Position numbers and translations under genes: made by a program
DNA from: Pelagicoccus mobilis
GTDB taxonomy: Bacteria > Verrucomicrobiota > Verrucomicrobiia > Opitutales > Opitutaceae
Direction of reading: 5' to 3'
NCBI RefSeq assembly: GCF_016595505.1
Contig: NZ_JAENIL010000042.1
Coordinates: 1-64,000, forward strand
DNA: 64,000 nucleotides
Notes under the pieces: model-generated
The model's database searches: none
What the model saw: only the letters and a program-made list of their open reading frames with translations
What the model was told of the DNA's origin: nothing
In this document: positions 16,472 through 26,731 of the stretch, piece by piece
Numbering within the stretch: position 1 is the stretch's first letter
Layout of the letters: each line of letters begins with the position of its first letter

Positions 16472-19288
16472 TTAGGCGAGTTCGGTCTGTTCGAATTTGC
16501 TTGGGACGACAGAAACGTCTACTCCTGGGGGTGCGTCTATTTCGAATGAGTAAGATCTTTCATTTTTTCGTATCCATTTAACTGATAAAGCTCCTTTGGG
16601 GTGTGGAAAGGAGCTTTCGGCAAAATCGATTTCTGGACTTAGAGTTGGGTCGAGTATGAAGCGGTCTGGGTTGCCGGGTGATTCTTGTCTCAATCCGAGA
16701 GCGAAGCGGCTCAGGTACACGGCAGGGAAGCCGCTCCATCCGTGGCATTTGCTGCCTCCCCCTAGGGAGTGTCTCGAAAAGCACTCGGAAAGGGTACCGT
16801 AACCAGCATCGACTACGTTTTTCCAATGCTGACGGATTAGTTGTTCGGCCAAGGCGTGCTCACCGGTTTCGGCAAGGTGGGGTAAAAGATACTGGAAGAA
16901 GTAGAATTCTATGTGACCGCCGCCTTCGCCTAGGCTTATGCCCCGCTCGAAGTTGGTGTGGAGTTCGGCGTGGACGTAGGCTTCGAGACGTTCGGCGTTT
17001 TCGGGGCGGTGAATTCGGTTCACGTAGGCGAAGAGGTTCGCGTGGTTGGCCCGAGTGAGTTGCTGCTTGCCTGATGCGTCTAGCGATGCGGCGTAGCGAC
17101 CTTCTTTTTCGTTCCAGAGGAGACGGGTGTATGCGTCTCGCACGCGTTTTTCTTCGGAGGTGAAATAAGTTGCTCGCTCCTCCTTTTTGATCGCTCGGGC
17201 GAGTCTGGCCGATTGTGAGAGTGTGGCGATGCGAAGGGCGTTAAGAAATGCGTTGGCTTGCCCGGTGCGTTCACTTTTTAGAACACCCCAGTCGATGAAG
17301 ACCCGCATGTTTTCGGCGTCCCAAAGGCAGTCGAACGTGCTTTTCCAGGCTGAGCTTGACCACAGCTTTTCAATGGCGGGCCAAACTTCCTCCACCAAGT
17401 TTGTGTCGCCGGTCATACTCCAGTAGTCATGGACCGCTTTGATCCAGAGGAGGGAAAAGTCTTCGTGAGGCGAGGTGAGCCAGGAGGGCGCGACGGCGAG
17501 TATTTGTCCGTTGTCGGTTTGGGCTTGGGCGTAGATCAGAAGGCTACGTCGAGCTGCTCGCAGGTCGTGGTTGATCAGGCGGTGTACTTGCTGATTGACG
17601 CAAAAGTCGCCGACGTATGTCCCACGCTCTCGCCACGGAGAGTCGGCGTAGGCGTCCTCGGTGCTCACGCGAACTGTTTGCGCGGAAGCATCCCAAAGCT
17701 TGTTGAAGAAGCTGTCCGAGCATTTGAAGCTCCCTTGCAGGTCGATGGTTTGAGTACTCTTTACGTGGATATCGTGCAGGATAACTGGGGATCGACTGCC
17801 AGCTGGGAATCGGGCTGCGACCTGGATGTAGCGTCCTCCTCTGGGGTGGAAGAGCTGCAGGGTTTGGCGACCGCCTCGAAGGATGAATCGCTCTACCGTA
17901 TTGACGAAGGGGTTTGTGTTGTAGAGGTGAACGAGACCGTCATCGCGTATCCACTCATCGAATGCGATATCGACGACAGTGCCGGCGGGCCCCTCGATTT
18001 CGATGCAGGCGTAACCCAAAAACTCCGTCGAGTATTCGAAATTCCATACGAAACCGGATTTTTCGTTTCCCGAGGATTTGGGGATATCTGCTAAAGGGAG
18101 GTTGCGAGTGGCATTGTCGCCCATGCGGTCCCATGCGGCGATGCGGGCGGGGGTAAGGCGGGTCCAGTCTCCGCTGTCGGGAATCCATTTCTGAGAGGAG
18201 ATGGGCTTCCCTGCATCGAGCCAACCTGGAGTTTCGGACTCATCGATCAAGGGGGAGAGGAGGAATGCCCCTGTGTCTTCATCATTGATGGTGACGCCGC
18301 ATCCAGTGGGGATTCCCAGAAGGAAGTCCCACTGGTCGCAGAGTCGCGAAAGCGACGATAGGTAGCCGCAGAACAGGTTTTTCCCGGCGTTGAGGGTAAG
18401 CGTTATTTCAGAGCGGTTGCCAATTTCGGGAACTTGCGTGGCTTCGACTTTCTTCCCATTTAGCCAATAGTTTCCCCAGTGGGAGCCGACTGTGACTTTC
18501 TGATCTTTGGGAGATAGGAGGATTGTCTGAAATACGCGTGCTTTTGTTGGTTCGCCATTCTCTGAATGTACGTCCGTTTCGGTGCAAAAGCCATAGAGCG
18601 ACTCCTTGGCTTCTAAGCTGCCTGATGCAGTGATTCGACTCGGGCGAAGGGGAGTAAAAGGGAAGTCTGCCACTGAGCGGGCGGCCAGGTTTTTCCAGGG
18701 TTGTGCTTCGCTTTTGATGTGGATCGGAGACTCCCAGTCGGTGGTGTCGTTATCGGGGTGGAAGAGGGCTTCGTCGAGTTTGCGCGTATCGCAGATTTCA
18801 GCTGGGTTGAGGGCGAATGAGAATAGAGCTGCGTCCCGATCCCAGGCCTTAAGTGTGCGGACTTTCCAAGCTCCAGGGGTGGCGAAGGATGTATTTGAGA
18901 ATCCTCCCCATGCGATAAAGCCTGCTGCTCCGTTCTTCATGGTTTGGAAGGATGACGCTCCGAAGACGTTTATCTCTACCGTTATACAGTTTGCTCCAGG
19001 ACGGAGCGATTGAGCGATGTCGACAGTATCGTATTCTGGATACTCAGTTACGAACCTTGCAGGTCCAGCCGATGCGAACACTCCGTTTACGCGAAGGCGA
19101 TAGCGTGTGTCGGCAAAGAGGTGCAATAGAGCTTCGGCAGGCGTTTGCTCTAGTGCGAAGTCTAAGCGAAAGAGCGTGAAGTGATTTCTGGTCGGCTTGC
19201 AGGATTCCCAGACGAAGTGGGCGTGGTGCGGTCCTGGGGATTCGGCGTGCTTTGTCATGATCCGGTGTGGGAAAAGTGCCGTAATCAT
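16472..19288 (-). CDS. GH78-type alpha-L-rhamnosidase
   Basis: The 938-residue protein has the layout of bacterial alpha-L-rhamnosidases: N-terminal beta-sandwich domains (about 20-480), an (alpha/alpha)6-barrel (about 500-830) and a C-terminal beta domain. The DSPWRERGTYVGD segment matches the conserved RER...GD region of the family, and LGEGGGHIEFYFFQYLL and the Trp/His-rich CHGWSGFPAVYL motif fit the barrel. The family removes terminal alpha-L-rhamnose from glycans such as ulvan-, rhamnogalacturonan- or glycoside-type substrates; specificity here is unknown. No signal peptide is visible, so it may act inside the cell. ATG at 19288 or 19258 could start it. It is divergent from an AraC regulator 74 bp away that probably controls it. 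Confidence 0.8.
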   Translation of the reverse strand: MITALFPHRIMTKHAESPGPHHAHFVWESCKPTRNHFTLFRLDFALEQTPAEALLHLFADTRYRLRVNGVFASAGPARFVTEYPEYDTVDIAQSLRPGANCITVEINVFGASSFQTMKNGAAGFIAWGGFSNTSFATPGAWKVRTLKAWDRDAALFSFALNPAEICDTRKLDEALFHPDNDTTDWESPIHIKSEAQPWKNLAARSVADFPFTPLRPSRITASGSLEAKESLYGFCTETDVHSENGEPTKARVFQTILLSPKDQKVTVGSHWGNYWLNGKKVEATQVPEIGNRSEITLTLNAGKNLFCGYLSSLSRLCDQWDFLLGIPTGCGVTINDEDTGAFLLSPLIDESETPGWLDAGKPISSQKWIPDSGDWTRLTPARIAAWDRMGDNATRNLPLADIPKSSGNEKSGFVWNFEYSTEFLGYACIEIEGPAGTVVDIAFDEWIRDDGLVHLYNTNPFVNTVERFILRGGRQTLQLFHPRGGRYIQVAARFPAGSRSPVILHDIHVKSTQTIDLQGSFKCSDSFFNKLWDASAQTVRVSTEDAYADSPWRERGTYVGDFCVNQQVHRLINHDLRAARRSLLIYAQAQTDNGQILAVAPSWLTSPHEDFSLLWIKAVHDYWSMTGDTNLVEEVWPAIEKLWSSSAWKSTFDCLWDAENMRVFIDWGVLKSERTGQANAFLNALRIATLSQSARLARAIKKEERATYFTSEEKRVRDAYTRLLWNEKEGRYAASLDASGKQQLTRANHANLFAYVNRIHRPENAERLEAYVHAELHTNFERGISLGEGGGHIEFYFFQYLLPHLAETGEHALAEQLIRQHWKNVVDAGYGTLSECFSRHSLGGGSKCHGWSGFPAVYLSRFALGLRQESPGNPDRFILDPTLSPEIDFAESSFPHPKGALSVKWIRKNERSYSFEIDAPPGVDVSVVPSKFEQTELA

Positions 19289-19326
19289 ATCACGAATCGT
19301 GGCGAAGTGAATGGACAGCTTGCTCT

Positions 19327-19342
19327 AAAACATGTACGTTTT
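19327..19342. promoter_or_regulatory. Inverted repeat in the GH78-AraC intergenic region
   Basis: AAAAC and GTTTT arms are separated by six bases (ATGTAC). It lies in the 74-bp space between the divergent rhamnosidase and AraC genes, where a regulator site is expected. AraC sites are often direct repeats, so this could be coincidental. Confidence 0.3.
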
Positions 19343-19362
19343 GGCTGATTCGAAATATCGAT

Positions 19363-20217
19363 ATGACCTTGCCGCAAGTGACACGTATCTTTTCTCGCTC
19401 GGGAATTGCCAGCCCATTAGGAAGAATTGCAAACGGGGGAGTCGTTTATGGGACGCTTGGGACTGGGTTTCAGAGTTTCCGAAAATATGGTCTTTTTGGC
19501 TTGGTTCTTCTGTTTAATGGAGAAGGGAGGTATCGAGACCGTAATGGAGTTGACTGTTGTCTTGAGCCAGGCGACTTGATTTTCGTCCACCCCAAGAGGC
19601 CTCACCAGTATGGGGCGACGAAAAAGGGAATTTGGGAAGAGCTGTTTATTACGTTCGAAGGTGCCAGCTTCGAGCCTTGGTTTGATGAAGAGAGTGGGTG
19701 TTTTCAAGAACCGGTGCTGCGTCTGGGCACGCTGGAGCTTTGGGTTTCTCGTTTTATGGAGCTCCTCGAGATGGAAACTCATAGCGAGTTCGAAATGACG
19801 CGAGCAGTCTTGCGATTACATGAGCTGCTTAATGAATTGAATACATTTAGCCAGAGCCGTGGGGGACGCAGGTCTAGAAGCGAGCGGCTTCAGAACAGTA
19901 TTCGAAGAGTGATTACATGGCCTTCGGGGAGGTCTGTTGATTGGGAGTCGATCGCTGCGATCAGTGGCCTTTCCTATTCCGCTTGGAGGAAGGAGGTTAA
20001 GAAGGAGACTGGCATGTCGCCTTCGCAGTACCGTCGGAAGCACTTGATGATACAAGCGGCGGAGTTGCTTCGGCAGCTTGGTTTGTCAAACGAGCAGTTG
20101 GCTGATCAGTTCGGTTGTTCTGACGCTTTCCATTTTTCGAAAATGTTCAAGTCGGTGCATGGAGTTTCGCCATGGAAGTATCGTAGCGCTTGGTTGAAGG
20201 GAACCGAAGTGGAGTAG
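19363..20217 (+). CDS. AraC-family transcriptional regulator
   Basis: The 284-residue protein has an N-terminal cupin-like ligand-binding domain (about 15-160; the PGDLIFVHPKRPHQY stretch is typical) and two helix-turn-helix motifs at about 185-280, including YSAWRKEVKKETGMSPSQY and the signature SDAFHFSKMFKSVHGVSPWKYR. AraC regulators of this kind bind a sugar and activate catabolic genes. Divergent placement next to the rhamnosidase suggests that rhamnose or a rhamnoside is the effector; this is inference. It ends 7 bp from the convergent small STAS-like gene. Confidence 0.88.
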   Translation: MTLPQVTRIFSRSGIASPLGRIANGGVVYGTLGTGFQSFRKYGLFGLVLLFNGEGRYRDRNGVDCCLEPGDLIFVHPKRPHQYGATKKGIWEELFITFEGASFEPWFDEESGCFQEPVLRLGTLELWVSRFMELLEMETHSEFEMTRAVLRLHELLNELNTFSQSRGGRRSRSERLQNSIRRVITWPSGRSVDWESIAAISGLSYSAWRKEVKKETGMSPSQYRRKHLMIQAAELLRQLGLSNEQLADQFGCSDAFHFSKMFKSVHGVSPWKYRSAWLKGTEVE

Positions 20218-20224
20218 AGCATCG

Positions 20225-20620
20225 CTAGGCGGTTTGTCCCTTGGATTCTGATTCGATCCACTTTCGTGAATCGGCTTCGGTTTCGCATATGCGAAATGAC
20301 CAGGAGGAGTTGTGTCGACTACATATGTCCAAGTAGTACTTGAGCAGACTGAGAGTGTGTTGATTCTTTGCAATAAGTGCTAGTTCGTGGCTTCGGTTTG
20401 TTCTCGCCGCACCTAGATCTTCTGCCGCGAGGACGACCATGTCGCCAATCTTTATTTCAGCCAGGTCAGCATCTGTGAAATCCCATATCGAGTAGCTAAG
20501 CTTTTCAAAGTTGCAATCACTGTGAAACGCGGCGTTTGCGCTCCGGATATCGTGAACTCTTGTTTGTCCCCGAAATTTAAACACAATTCCATTGGGTTCT
20601 CTCGATAGATCGCAATTCAT
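20225..20620 (-). CDS. Small STAS-like protein, chemotaxis-associated (paralogue 1)
   Basis: The 131-residue cytoplasmic protein has alternating strands and helices like a STAS/SpoIIAA-type fold. The segments FEKLSYSIWDFTDADL, LAAEDLGAARTNRSHELALIA and ETEADSRKWIE recur almost unchanged in the protein at 24656-25096. It begins with ATG, 33 bp after the CheW stop, and is probably cotranscribed. The same placement behind a chemotaxis gene is seen for its paralogue. Related proteins are uncharacterised as far as I know. A role as a phospho-regulated or partner-binding module of the chemoreceptor array is possible but not shown. Confidence 0.7.
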   Translation of the reverse strand: MNCDLSREPNGIVFKFRGQTRVHDIRSANAAFHSDCNFEKLSYSIWDFTDADLAEIKIGDMVVLAAEDLGAARTNRSHELALIAKNQHTLSLLKYYLDICSRHNSSWSFRICETEADSRKWIESESKGQTA

Positions 20621-20653
20621 CTGTTTTGCTGATGAGCCTTGTTAATACCTAGG

Positions 20654-21154
20654 TTAGGAGATGGGGAGCTGTAGGTCTCTATCTTCTGTTACGATCTCTT
20701 CTATGTTGAGCAGGGTCTTAATTCCGTTGCCGACTTTCGCAATTCCGAGACTGCATTGGTTGCCTTCTGAGGACCCCAATTCAGGGAAGGGCTCAATTGC
20801 GTCGTGGGGTATGTTAACGACTTCTTCGACTCCATCCACCATGAGTCCAAATAGGCTGTTTGAACCGGCTAACTCGATTACGATGACACAGGTTCGGTCA
20901 TGGACTTCGCTCGCGGGTACTTCGAGCTTAACTCGCAGGTCCATCACAGGTATCACTTTCCCACGTAGATTGATCACGCCTTTAATATAGGCAGGCATTC
21001 GAGGAATCTTTGTTACTTCTTGGATGTGTATGATCTCCCGAATTTTTAGTGCTTCGATTCCATAGGACTCACTCGCTAATTTGAAGGTGAGAAATTTGAC
21101 CGTCGAATCTGATTCCGTTGTGCTGCTTACTGCTTGTGTGTGTGATGTATCCAT
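20654..21154 (-). CDS. cheW: Chemotaxis coupling protein CheW
   Basis: The 166-residue protein is a single CheW domain, with FLTFKLASESYGIEALKIREI, the loop PRMPAYIKGVINLRGKVIPVMDL, and FGLMVDGVEEV near residue 110. CheW joins chemoreceptors to the CheA kinase at the inner membrane. No CheA, CheY or CheR gene is in the window, so it must work with components encoded elsewhere. On this strand it follows the broken porin (63-bp gap) and precedes a small STAS-like gene (33-bp gap), suggesting one operon. Confidence 0.95.
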   Translation of the reverse strand: MDTSHTQAVSSTTESDSTVKFLTFKLASESYGIEALKIREIIHIQEVTKIPRMPAYIKGVINLRGKVIPVMDLRVKLEVPASEVHDRTCVIVIELAGSNSLFGLMVDGVEEVVNIPHDAIEPFPELGSSEGNQCSLGIAKVGNGIKTLLNIEEIVTEDRDLQLPIS

Positions 21155-21217
21155 TTTGAAAATTCGAATATGTTGCTTGTTTTGCTCGGTTTCTAGGAAG
21201 GAGTAGCCTTTTAGTAA

Positions 21218-22582
21218 TCAATAGGTGAAGACAGCTTGGGCGTAAGCGAAACGGATGCTTTCGCTTGCTCCTGTTTGCTCGATGAAATCGTCCGGTCTGA
21301 GGTGGCTAAGCCCGAACAGTAGGTTGACGTGATCGCTATATTTATGGCTGATGCTTAGGTCTAACTCGTTCCCCACCTTTCGACTGAGCCCGTTGCCCGG
21401 TTCGCGTGCGACTGCACCTCCCGCGTTGTAGAGTGCGTCGGTGTCGCGCGCTCTCCTGAATTGGTGGAGGGCAAGTGTAACGGTGGTGCGCTTCGTCGCT
21501 TGCAGGCTAACTCCTTGGCTGTATGAAAGCGTGTTCTTGCGACCGACCATATCAATGTATCCAAGGTAGGCGTGCCCGAGGGGAAAGAGTTGGTCGAAGG
21601 TCCCGTCTTTGTTGTCTTCAGCGGACCGGTCGCCGCTGGCGTAGTCGAAGCCAATCCAGATGCGCATGTTTTTGGGAAGGGCTTTAGAGCGATAACCAAA
21701 TTGGGCTGCGAACATGGATGCATCGATCTCTTTGCCCATGCTGGACCCGGTTTGCGTGGCGAACTCCGCTTCGTAGTCGAGATTCAAGCTGTCGGACTCA
21801 CCATGGATGCGGGCTCCGAAGGTTCGTCGGGTTTCGTCTTTGGCGTCGAGGTCGCACTGGAGGAAGTAAATGTCTCCTTGTTTCTTGGACGTTAGTTAGA
21901 GTCCGCTTAGTTTGTTTCCGTGATCGCTCTCGTTGAAGTCATACTTATCGACTGGGACGTATCGTGATGCGAAGGCTTGGAGCGAATAGCCTTTTTCTAT
22001 GTAGATGGCGTTTACTCCATCCCAGCGATGGTTCGCGTTGGCCCAGGGCAGGGGGCTTACGAGTCGCTGTTTGCCGAACTTAAACTGCTGTCGGCCGATC
22101 CGCGTTGTTAGTTTTCCGTCACCTATTCTGAAGGACAAGTCTGCGAATCCGTTCAGCAGATCGAAAGAGTCTACGTCAATAGAACGCTTGCCTCCGGGGA
22201 GGTCACGTTCCGTTGCCAGGGCACTGATGGCTTCCACGAATACACGGAATCTCTCCCCAGAGTGGATGTCCACGTGTTGAACGACTCGTTGCAGCAGTAC
22301 GACATCCTGATCGTTGGCTGGTGTCCCGAATGCAAAGTTGTCCCATGCCTCTACGCGTTCACGCCATTGTCCGCCGAAGCTCATCCAGATTTCACCATTG
22401 GCGGTGGGCGAAACGTATTTTAGCTTATCGAACTTGTCTCGATGTTCTGATCTGGAAAATGTTGACCAGTCTTCGTTGTAGCGAAGAAGTGAATACTGAG
22501 GTCGTTCACTTGCGTGAATCGTAACTGATAGTATGCTCAAGAGCGATACGTAGATTCTGAAAAATGGAAATTTTGTTTTCAT
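21218..22582 (-). pseudogene. Alginate-export-type porin interrupted by an in-frame stop
   Basis: The reading frame is continuous over 455 codons except for one TAA at 21896-21898. The first 228 codons carry a signal peptide and beta-strand repeats (WMSFGGQWRERVE, TTRIGRQQFKFGKQRLVS). After the stop the same frame goes on without a gap as LTSKKQGDIYFLQCDLDAK and later FAAQFGYRSKALPKNMRIW, ending in a beta strand with a terminal aromatic residue (AVFTY). This matches the outer-membrane alginate-export barrel family. There is no frameshift and both halves are well preserved, so either a recent nonsense mutation (for example Tyr to stop) or a base-calling error is likely. It lies between a chemoreceptor and CheW. 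Confidence 0.8.
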
Positions 22583-22767
22583 TATAACCGAACTCCTCTA
22601 GGGAGCTTTTTATTTGGATTCCAACTGAGGAAACTCCTGCGTCATAGTAAGTAAGGCCCTGCCAGCACGTCCTGAGATCGGACATGCCAGCTTTTGTGTG
22701 GCAGTTTGTGTGGATCCTGATGTGCGTGCTGAGGCTCTGCTCAGCGCGCGAGTGTTCACTTGCTGCT

Positions 22768-24357
22768 TTAGTTACGCGTCATCGCTGGCGTTTCGTCCCA
22801 TTCGACAGATTGAAAAGAGCGAGATCTTGTTTCGTTGATCGTGGGGAAATTCTCGGACGATAATGTTGCTGTTTGTTTCATCCGACCTGTGTGGTCGTAT
22901 TCAACTTTTGAGGAAGTCTGCTTTGAGCCTCCAATCACTTCCGTGAGTTCAGCCACTATTCTGTTCATTGCTTCGGCTTGAGCGTGGAGTTCTTCCGATG
23001 CGCTGGCAGACTCCTCTGCGTTGGAGGCATTGCTTTGCGTCACGTGATCCATCTGAGTGACCGCTTTGTTGATTTGGGCAATGCCTGCAGATTGCTGACG
23101 AGAGGCGTTGGCGATGTCGCCGACGAGATCGCTACTTTGGCTGATGCTGGTTACGATTTTTGTGAGAGTAGAGCTAACTTCCTCAGCTATCTCGACGCCA
23201 TGGTTCGAGTTTTTGACTGATTCTTCGATCATGCCTGCCGTGTTTTTGGCCGCATCCGCCGACCTCATGGCGAGGTTGCGTACTTCATCGGCAACTACGG
23301 CGAATCCAGCTCCTGCGTCACCCGCTCGTGCTGCTTCGACAGCGGCGTTGAGGGCGAGGATGTTGGTTTGGAAGGCTATATCGTCGATGACCTTTATGAT
23401 CTTCGCGGTTTCATCGGAACTCTTTTGAATTGTGAGGATGGCCTCGTTCATCCTCTGCATTGCTTGGGTTCCTGTGCTCGCGGTCTTCCGTGCGTCTTGC
23501 GAAAGTTCGTCTGCCTTGCGAGCGCTGTCTGCGTTTTTCTGGATCATGGATGACATCTCCTCAAGGCTGCTGGAGGTTTCTTCTAGCCCCGCAGCTTGTT
23601 CGGTGGCGCCTTCCGCCATCGATTGTGAAGAGGCCGCGACTTGTCCAGCTGCTGAACTGACCTGTTCGCCGCCCTCGCGTAAGCCAGCTATAGCTCGATA
23701 AAGCGGGCGCGTTATGCTGCGGGTCATGAAGAATGCGAGACCGAGACCAAGGAGAACTGTAGCGGCAAGGCTGACGTAGTTGGTCGCGAGCGTATCTTTG
23801 CGAGCCTGCCGGGCATTCGTTGAAAACTCATCCGCTTTACCCTCCGCGAAATTTATGAACTCACCCATGGTCCCTGAAAGAGTGGCTATGTAGTCGGCGC
23901 CTTTTTCTTTGGTAATTCGCGCTGCTTCTTCGCGTTTTCCTTCACGCATCAATGAAATGACTTCGTCGCGAATCGGTTTCCACTCGATGAACATGCGTCG
24001 GGCCATCTCGACTTGCGATTGATCACCAAGGAATCGTTCTCGCAGAATTTCGAAGTCCTCAAGTGTTTCCGCCTCGCGGCTATCTACGGTAGCGCTAGCC
24101 TTGGAGATGGCTGCTTCGTCTTTGGCGAGTGCAACATCCTTCATAGAGCGGTGCATCGCCACTATGCCCATCTCGATACGTAAAGAAGCTGTGGATACGG
24201 CGTACGGGTGGTCGTAAAGCTTTTGGGTGAGACCGGCTAACTTGTTCATGCCGGTAGTATTTATCGTAGACAAAACCAGAGTGAGTGCGATCACTATGCC
24301 AAAGCTCAGTCCAAGCCTCGTTCCGATTTTGAGTTTGTTGATATCCTTTATGCTCAT
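22768..24357 (-). CDS. Methyl-accepting chemotaxis protein (four-helix-bundle type)
   Basis: The 529-residue receptor has membrane segments at about 12-34 and 193-212. The ~160-residue periplasmic part is helical, like 4HB_MCP ligand domains. A short HAMP-like stretch and a long coiled-coil signalling domain follow, with the hairpin [24 protein letters not shown] (322-365) that binds CheW and CheA. Methylation-type segments such as [12 protein letters not shown] flank it. The ligand is unknown. The C-terminal tail differs from the other two receptors here. On this strand it lies between a small STAS-like gene and the porin, with gaps of 298 and 185 bp. Confidence 0.93.
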   Translation of the reverse strand: MSIKDINKLKIGTRLGLSFGIVIALTLVLSTINTTGMNKLAGLTQKLYDHPYAVSTASLRIEMGIVAMHRSMKDVALAKDEAAISKASATVDSREAETLEDFEILRERFLGDQSQVEMARRMFIEWKPIRDEVISLMREGKREEAARITKEKGADYIATLSGTMGEFINFAEGKADEFSTNARQARKDTLATNYVSLAATVLLGLGLAFFMTRSITRPLYRAIAGLREGGEQVSSAAGQVAASSQSMAEGATEQAAGLEETSSSLEEMSSMIQKNADSARKADELSQDARKTASTGTQAMQRMNEAILTIQKSSDETAKIIKVIDDIAFQTNILALNAAVEAARAGDAGAGFAVVADEVRNLAMRSADAAKNTAGMIEESVKNSNHGVEIAEEVSSTLTKIVTSISQSSDLVGDIANASRQQSAGIAQINKAVTQMDHVTQSNASNAEESASASEELHAQAEAMNRIVAELTEVIGGSKQTSSKVEYDHTGRMKQTATLSSENFPTINETRSRSFQSVEWDETPAMTRN

Positions 24358-24655
24358 TGTTGTATGTGCGTTTATGCAAAGTGCTGAGTTAGTGGCTCAG
24401 TAAGATGCACAATAAAAGGATGGGAGAAGTGATTGGTGGATTTGGGCGACGTGTTCAATTTTAGAATAGTAAACAAAAAGATAAAAATATCTGAAATATG
24501 GTAGTTTTGCGAGCCGTGTTGTGATTCGAGCTTAGTAGACTGGATTTGAGATACCGGCTATCATTAGAGGGCGTCGTCAATTTTGTCTTAGAGACTGTTG
24601 CTAGTCGGTGCTCTCTGACTCGTATCCGATATCGTGTTACTCGATTGTGGGATGC
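24358..24655. other. Intergenic region upstream of the first chemoreceptor gene
   Basis: The 298 bp between the small STAS-like gene (stop at 24656) and the chemoreceptor start (24357) are AT-rich near the chemoreceptor (a run around 24470-24500). This suggests a separate promoter for the downstream genes. No hairpin, repeat or gene stands out. Confidence 0.35.
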
Positions 24656-25096
24656 TCAATTCATTCTGGTTTTGCATTGAACCGACTGCTTGCGATTGGG
24701 TCGCGATTCGATCCAATTTCGTGAATCGGCTTCGGTTTCGCATAGGCGAAACGACCAGGAGGAGTCGCATCGGGTGTTTATGTTGATGTAGTATTTGAAA
24801 AGGTCTGAGGCATCTTGATTCTCTGTTATTAGTGCCAGCTTATGGTCTGGGTTTGTCGCGGTGGACCCTAGGTCCTCTGCAGCAAGAATCGTGATGTGGC
24901 TGGCGTCGACTTGGGAAAGGTCGGCATCGATGAAATTCCAAATGGAGTAACTTAATTTCTCGAAATGCGTGTCCGTGTGGAAGATGGAGTTTGCCTGCCT
25001 TATGTCGTTGGGAAGGACAGGCCCACTGAAATCGAAGACAATGCCTTTTTCTTCTCTGGTAACGCTGAGCGTTGGGGAGTTTGGGGATCGGTCCAA
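24656..25096 (-). CDS. Small STAS-like protein, chemotaxis-associated (paralogue 2)
   Basis: The 146-residue protein is a paralogue of the one at 20225-20620. The shared core includes FEKLSYSIWNFIDADL, LAAEDLGSTATNPDHKLALI and LCETEADSRNWIE. It uses a TTG start 12 bp after the stop of the heme-type chemoreceptor, so it is very likely translationally coupled to it; its core aligns from about residue 10. The last ~15 residues form a basic tail absent from the paralogue. Function is unknown; the repeated placement directly after a chemotaxis gene is the best clue. Confidence 0.7.
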   Translation of the reverse strand: MDRSPNSPTLSVTREEKGIVFDFSGPVLPNDIRQANSIFHTDTHFEKLSYSIWNFIDADLSQVDASHITILAAEDLGSTATNPDHKLALITENQDASDLFKYYININTRCDSSWSFRLCETEADSRNWIESRPNRKQSVQCKTRMN

Positions 25097-25108
25097 TGGG
25101 CTGCTCGT

Positions 25109-26731
25109 TTAGTTGAAAAGGTTTTCCTCTAGTATGCGGGAGCTACCTTGCGGTGGTAGTGTTGGAGTTTGCTGGATCTCTGCTCCCTTGGTGGGAGGTG
25201 GGGGATTGGTGGTTTGTTCGCCTTCAACTATACTTCTCAAACGCCGGACGGTCAGATCTAGGCCGGCAGCTTGGGCGCTGGTTTGTCTCGCGGTTGCGGC
25301 CAGCTCTTCGGTAGATGCGGCGGAGGATTGCGTGATGCGTTCCATTCCCGTCACTGCTGTGTTGATTTGTTGGATACCTAAGGATTGCTTGGTCGAAGAG
25401 TCTTTTACGTCTAGGATGATTTCGTTAAGCGATTGGACTCTTTGGGAGATTTCCTGGAGGCTCTGTGATACTTCGTTGGTGACTTCGACCCCGTCTTGGC
25501 TCTTGCGCACTGAGTCCTCGATTTTGTCCGCTGTTTCTTGTGCGGCTTTAGCGGAGCGTTGGGCTAGGTTGCGTACTTCATCTGCAACTACGGCAAAGCC
25601 GGATCCTGCTTCTCCTGCTCGGGCAGCTTCTACGGCTGCATTGAGGGCAAGTATGTTTGTTTGGAAAGCGATCTCGTCGATGGTTTTGATTATGTCGGAA
25701 ATCTGCCCGCTGGACTCTTGAATCTGGGACATTGCGTTGAGCATTTTTTCCATCCCATGAGATCCTTCGATTGCTGCTTTGTTGGCAGACTCAGAAATGC
25801 GTACGGCTTCTTCCGCCTGTGATCCGTTTTTTTCTGTGATGCTTTGTATCTGGACCAGGCTGGCGCTGGTTTCCTCTAGGGAGGAGGCTTGTTCGCTGGC
25901 CCCTTGGGCAATTTCCACGCTGGCGGAACTTACTTCGTCGGCCGCTTGAGTGGTGTTTTGAGAGGAGGTTCCGATTTCGTCGATGATGGTTTGGATGGGT
26001 GTGACCACTCCTTTCTTTAAGGCAATGTAGAGTGCGATTAGGATCACGATTGCCGCTGGGATTACCCAAGTGAGTGTTGTCCAAAAACTATTGGCCACGG
26101 CTTGGTCGATATCGTCGAGGCTGGACTTTAGGATGAATGCTCCTCGCATTTCGCCAGCATCCCATCCCTCCATCTGGAAACCTAGCATGTCCTTGCCGTC
26201 GCCGGTGGGACTGTTTGCTGGATCTCCGTGGCAGGTTAGGCAGCTTTGGTCGAGTACGATGGGCCGAGCGTAGGTCATGAGTCCGACGTCTCGGTCTACG
26301 GAAAAGTAGTCTGCCTCCTCGCCAGAGCGGAGCTTCTCAAGGATGTTGCGTTCCGCGGGAGTCGGTTCGTTTGCCGGATTTCGGGGGTTGTTGCGAGTTA
26401 CTCGGAACTCCATGCCTTCTTCATGGGCTACATGCTCGATGGCCCGCCACGCGGCTACGATCGGTATGGTGTCGTAGAGTGCGGAGTCTCTGAAATTCGA
26501 GACGGTTTTGAGTTCGGCTTGTAGTTTTTCGTAGTCGAAGGCTCCGTTTCTGGAGAGATCGGAAACGGAGTCTCTCACAGATTCGGCTTGGATGGTGATC
26601 GCCCGCATTTTGTCCCTAGCGAGAGACTGGCCCTCGCGTTGTAGTGACTTGTAGGTGACAGCGAGTCCTATGGTAGTAACGATGAGGAGACCTGCTGCCA
26701 CGCCTGTGATTGCTTTGCCTGTTATGTTCAT
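25109..26731 (-). CDS. Methyl-accepting chemotaxis protein with c-type heme sensor
   Basis: The 540-residue receptor has membrane segments at about 8-28 and 216-238. Its periplasmic domain holds a c-type heme motif C-L-T-C-H (Cys164, Cys167, His168) and resembles Tll0287-like/DUF3365 sensor domains, which respond to redox state or small gases. The signalling hairpin [20 protein letters not shown] lies at about 349-390. The C-terminus R-I-L-E-E-N-L-F-N resembles that of the receptor at 28022. Covalent heme attachment would need a cytochrome c maturation system, not seen here. The gene heads a row of same-strand genes through to CheW and the small protein. Confidence 0.92.
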   Translation of the reverse strand: MNITGKAITGVAAGLLIVTTIGLAVTYKSLQREGQSLARDKMRAITIQAESVRDSVSDLSRNGAFDYEKLQAELKTVSNFRDSALYDTIPIVAAWRAIEHVAHEEGMEFRVTRNNPRNPANEPTPAERNILEKLRSGEEADYFSVDRDVGLMTYARPIVLDQSCLTCHGDPANSPTGDGKDMLGFQMEGWDAGEMRGAFILKSSLDDIDQAVANSFWTTLTWVIPAAIVILIALYIALKKGVVTPIQTIIDEIGTSSQNTTQAADEVSSASVEIAQGASEQASSLEETSASLVQIQSITEKNGSQAEEAVRISESANKAAIEGSHGMEKMLNAMSQIQESSGQISDIIKTIDEIAFQTNILALNAAVEAARAGEAGSGFAVVADEVRNLAQRSAKAAQETADKIEDSVRKSQDGVEVTNEVSQSLQEISQRVQSLNEIILDVKDSSTKQSLGIQQINTAVTGMERITQSSAASTEELAATARQTSAQAAGLDLTVRRLRSIVEGEQTTNPPPPTKGAEIQQTPTLPPQGSSRILEENLFN

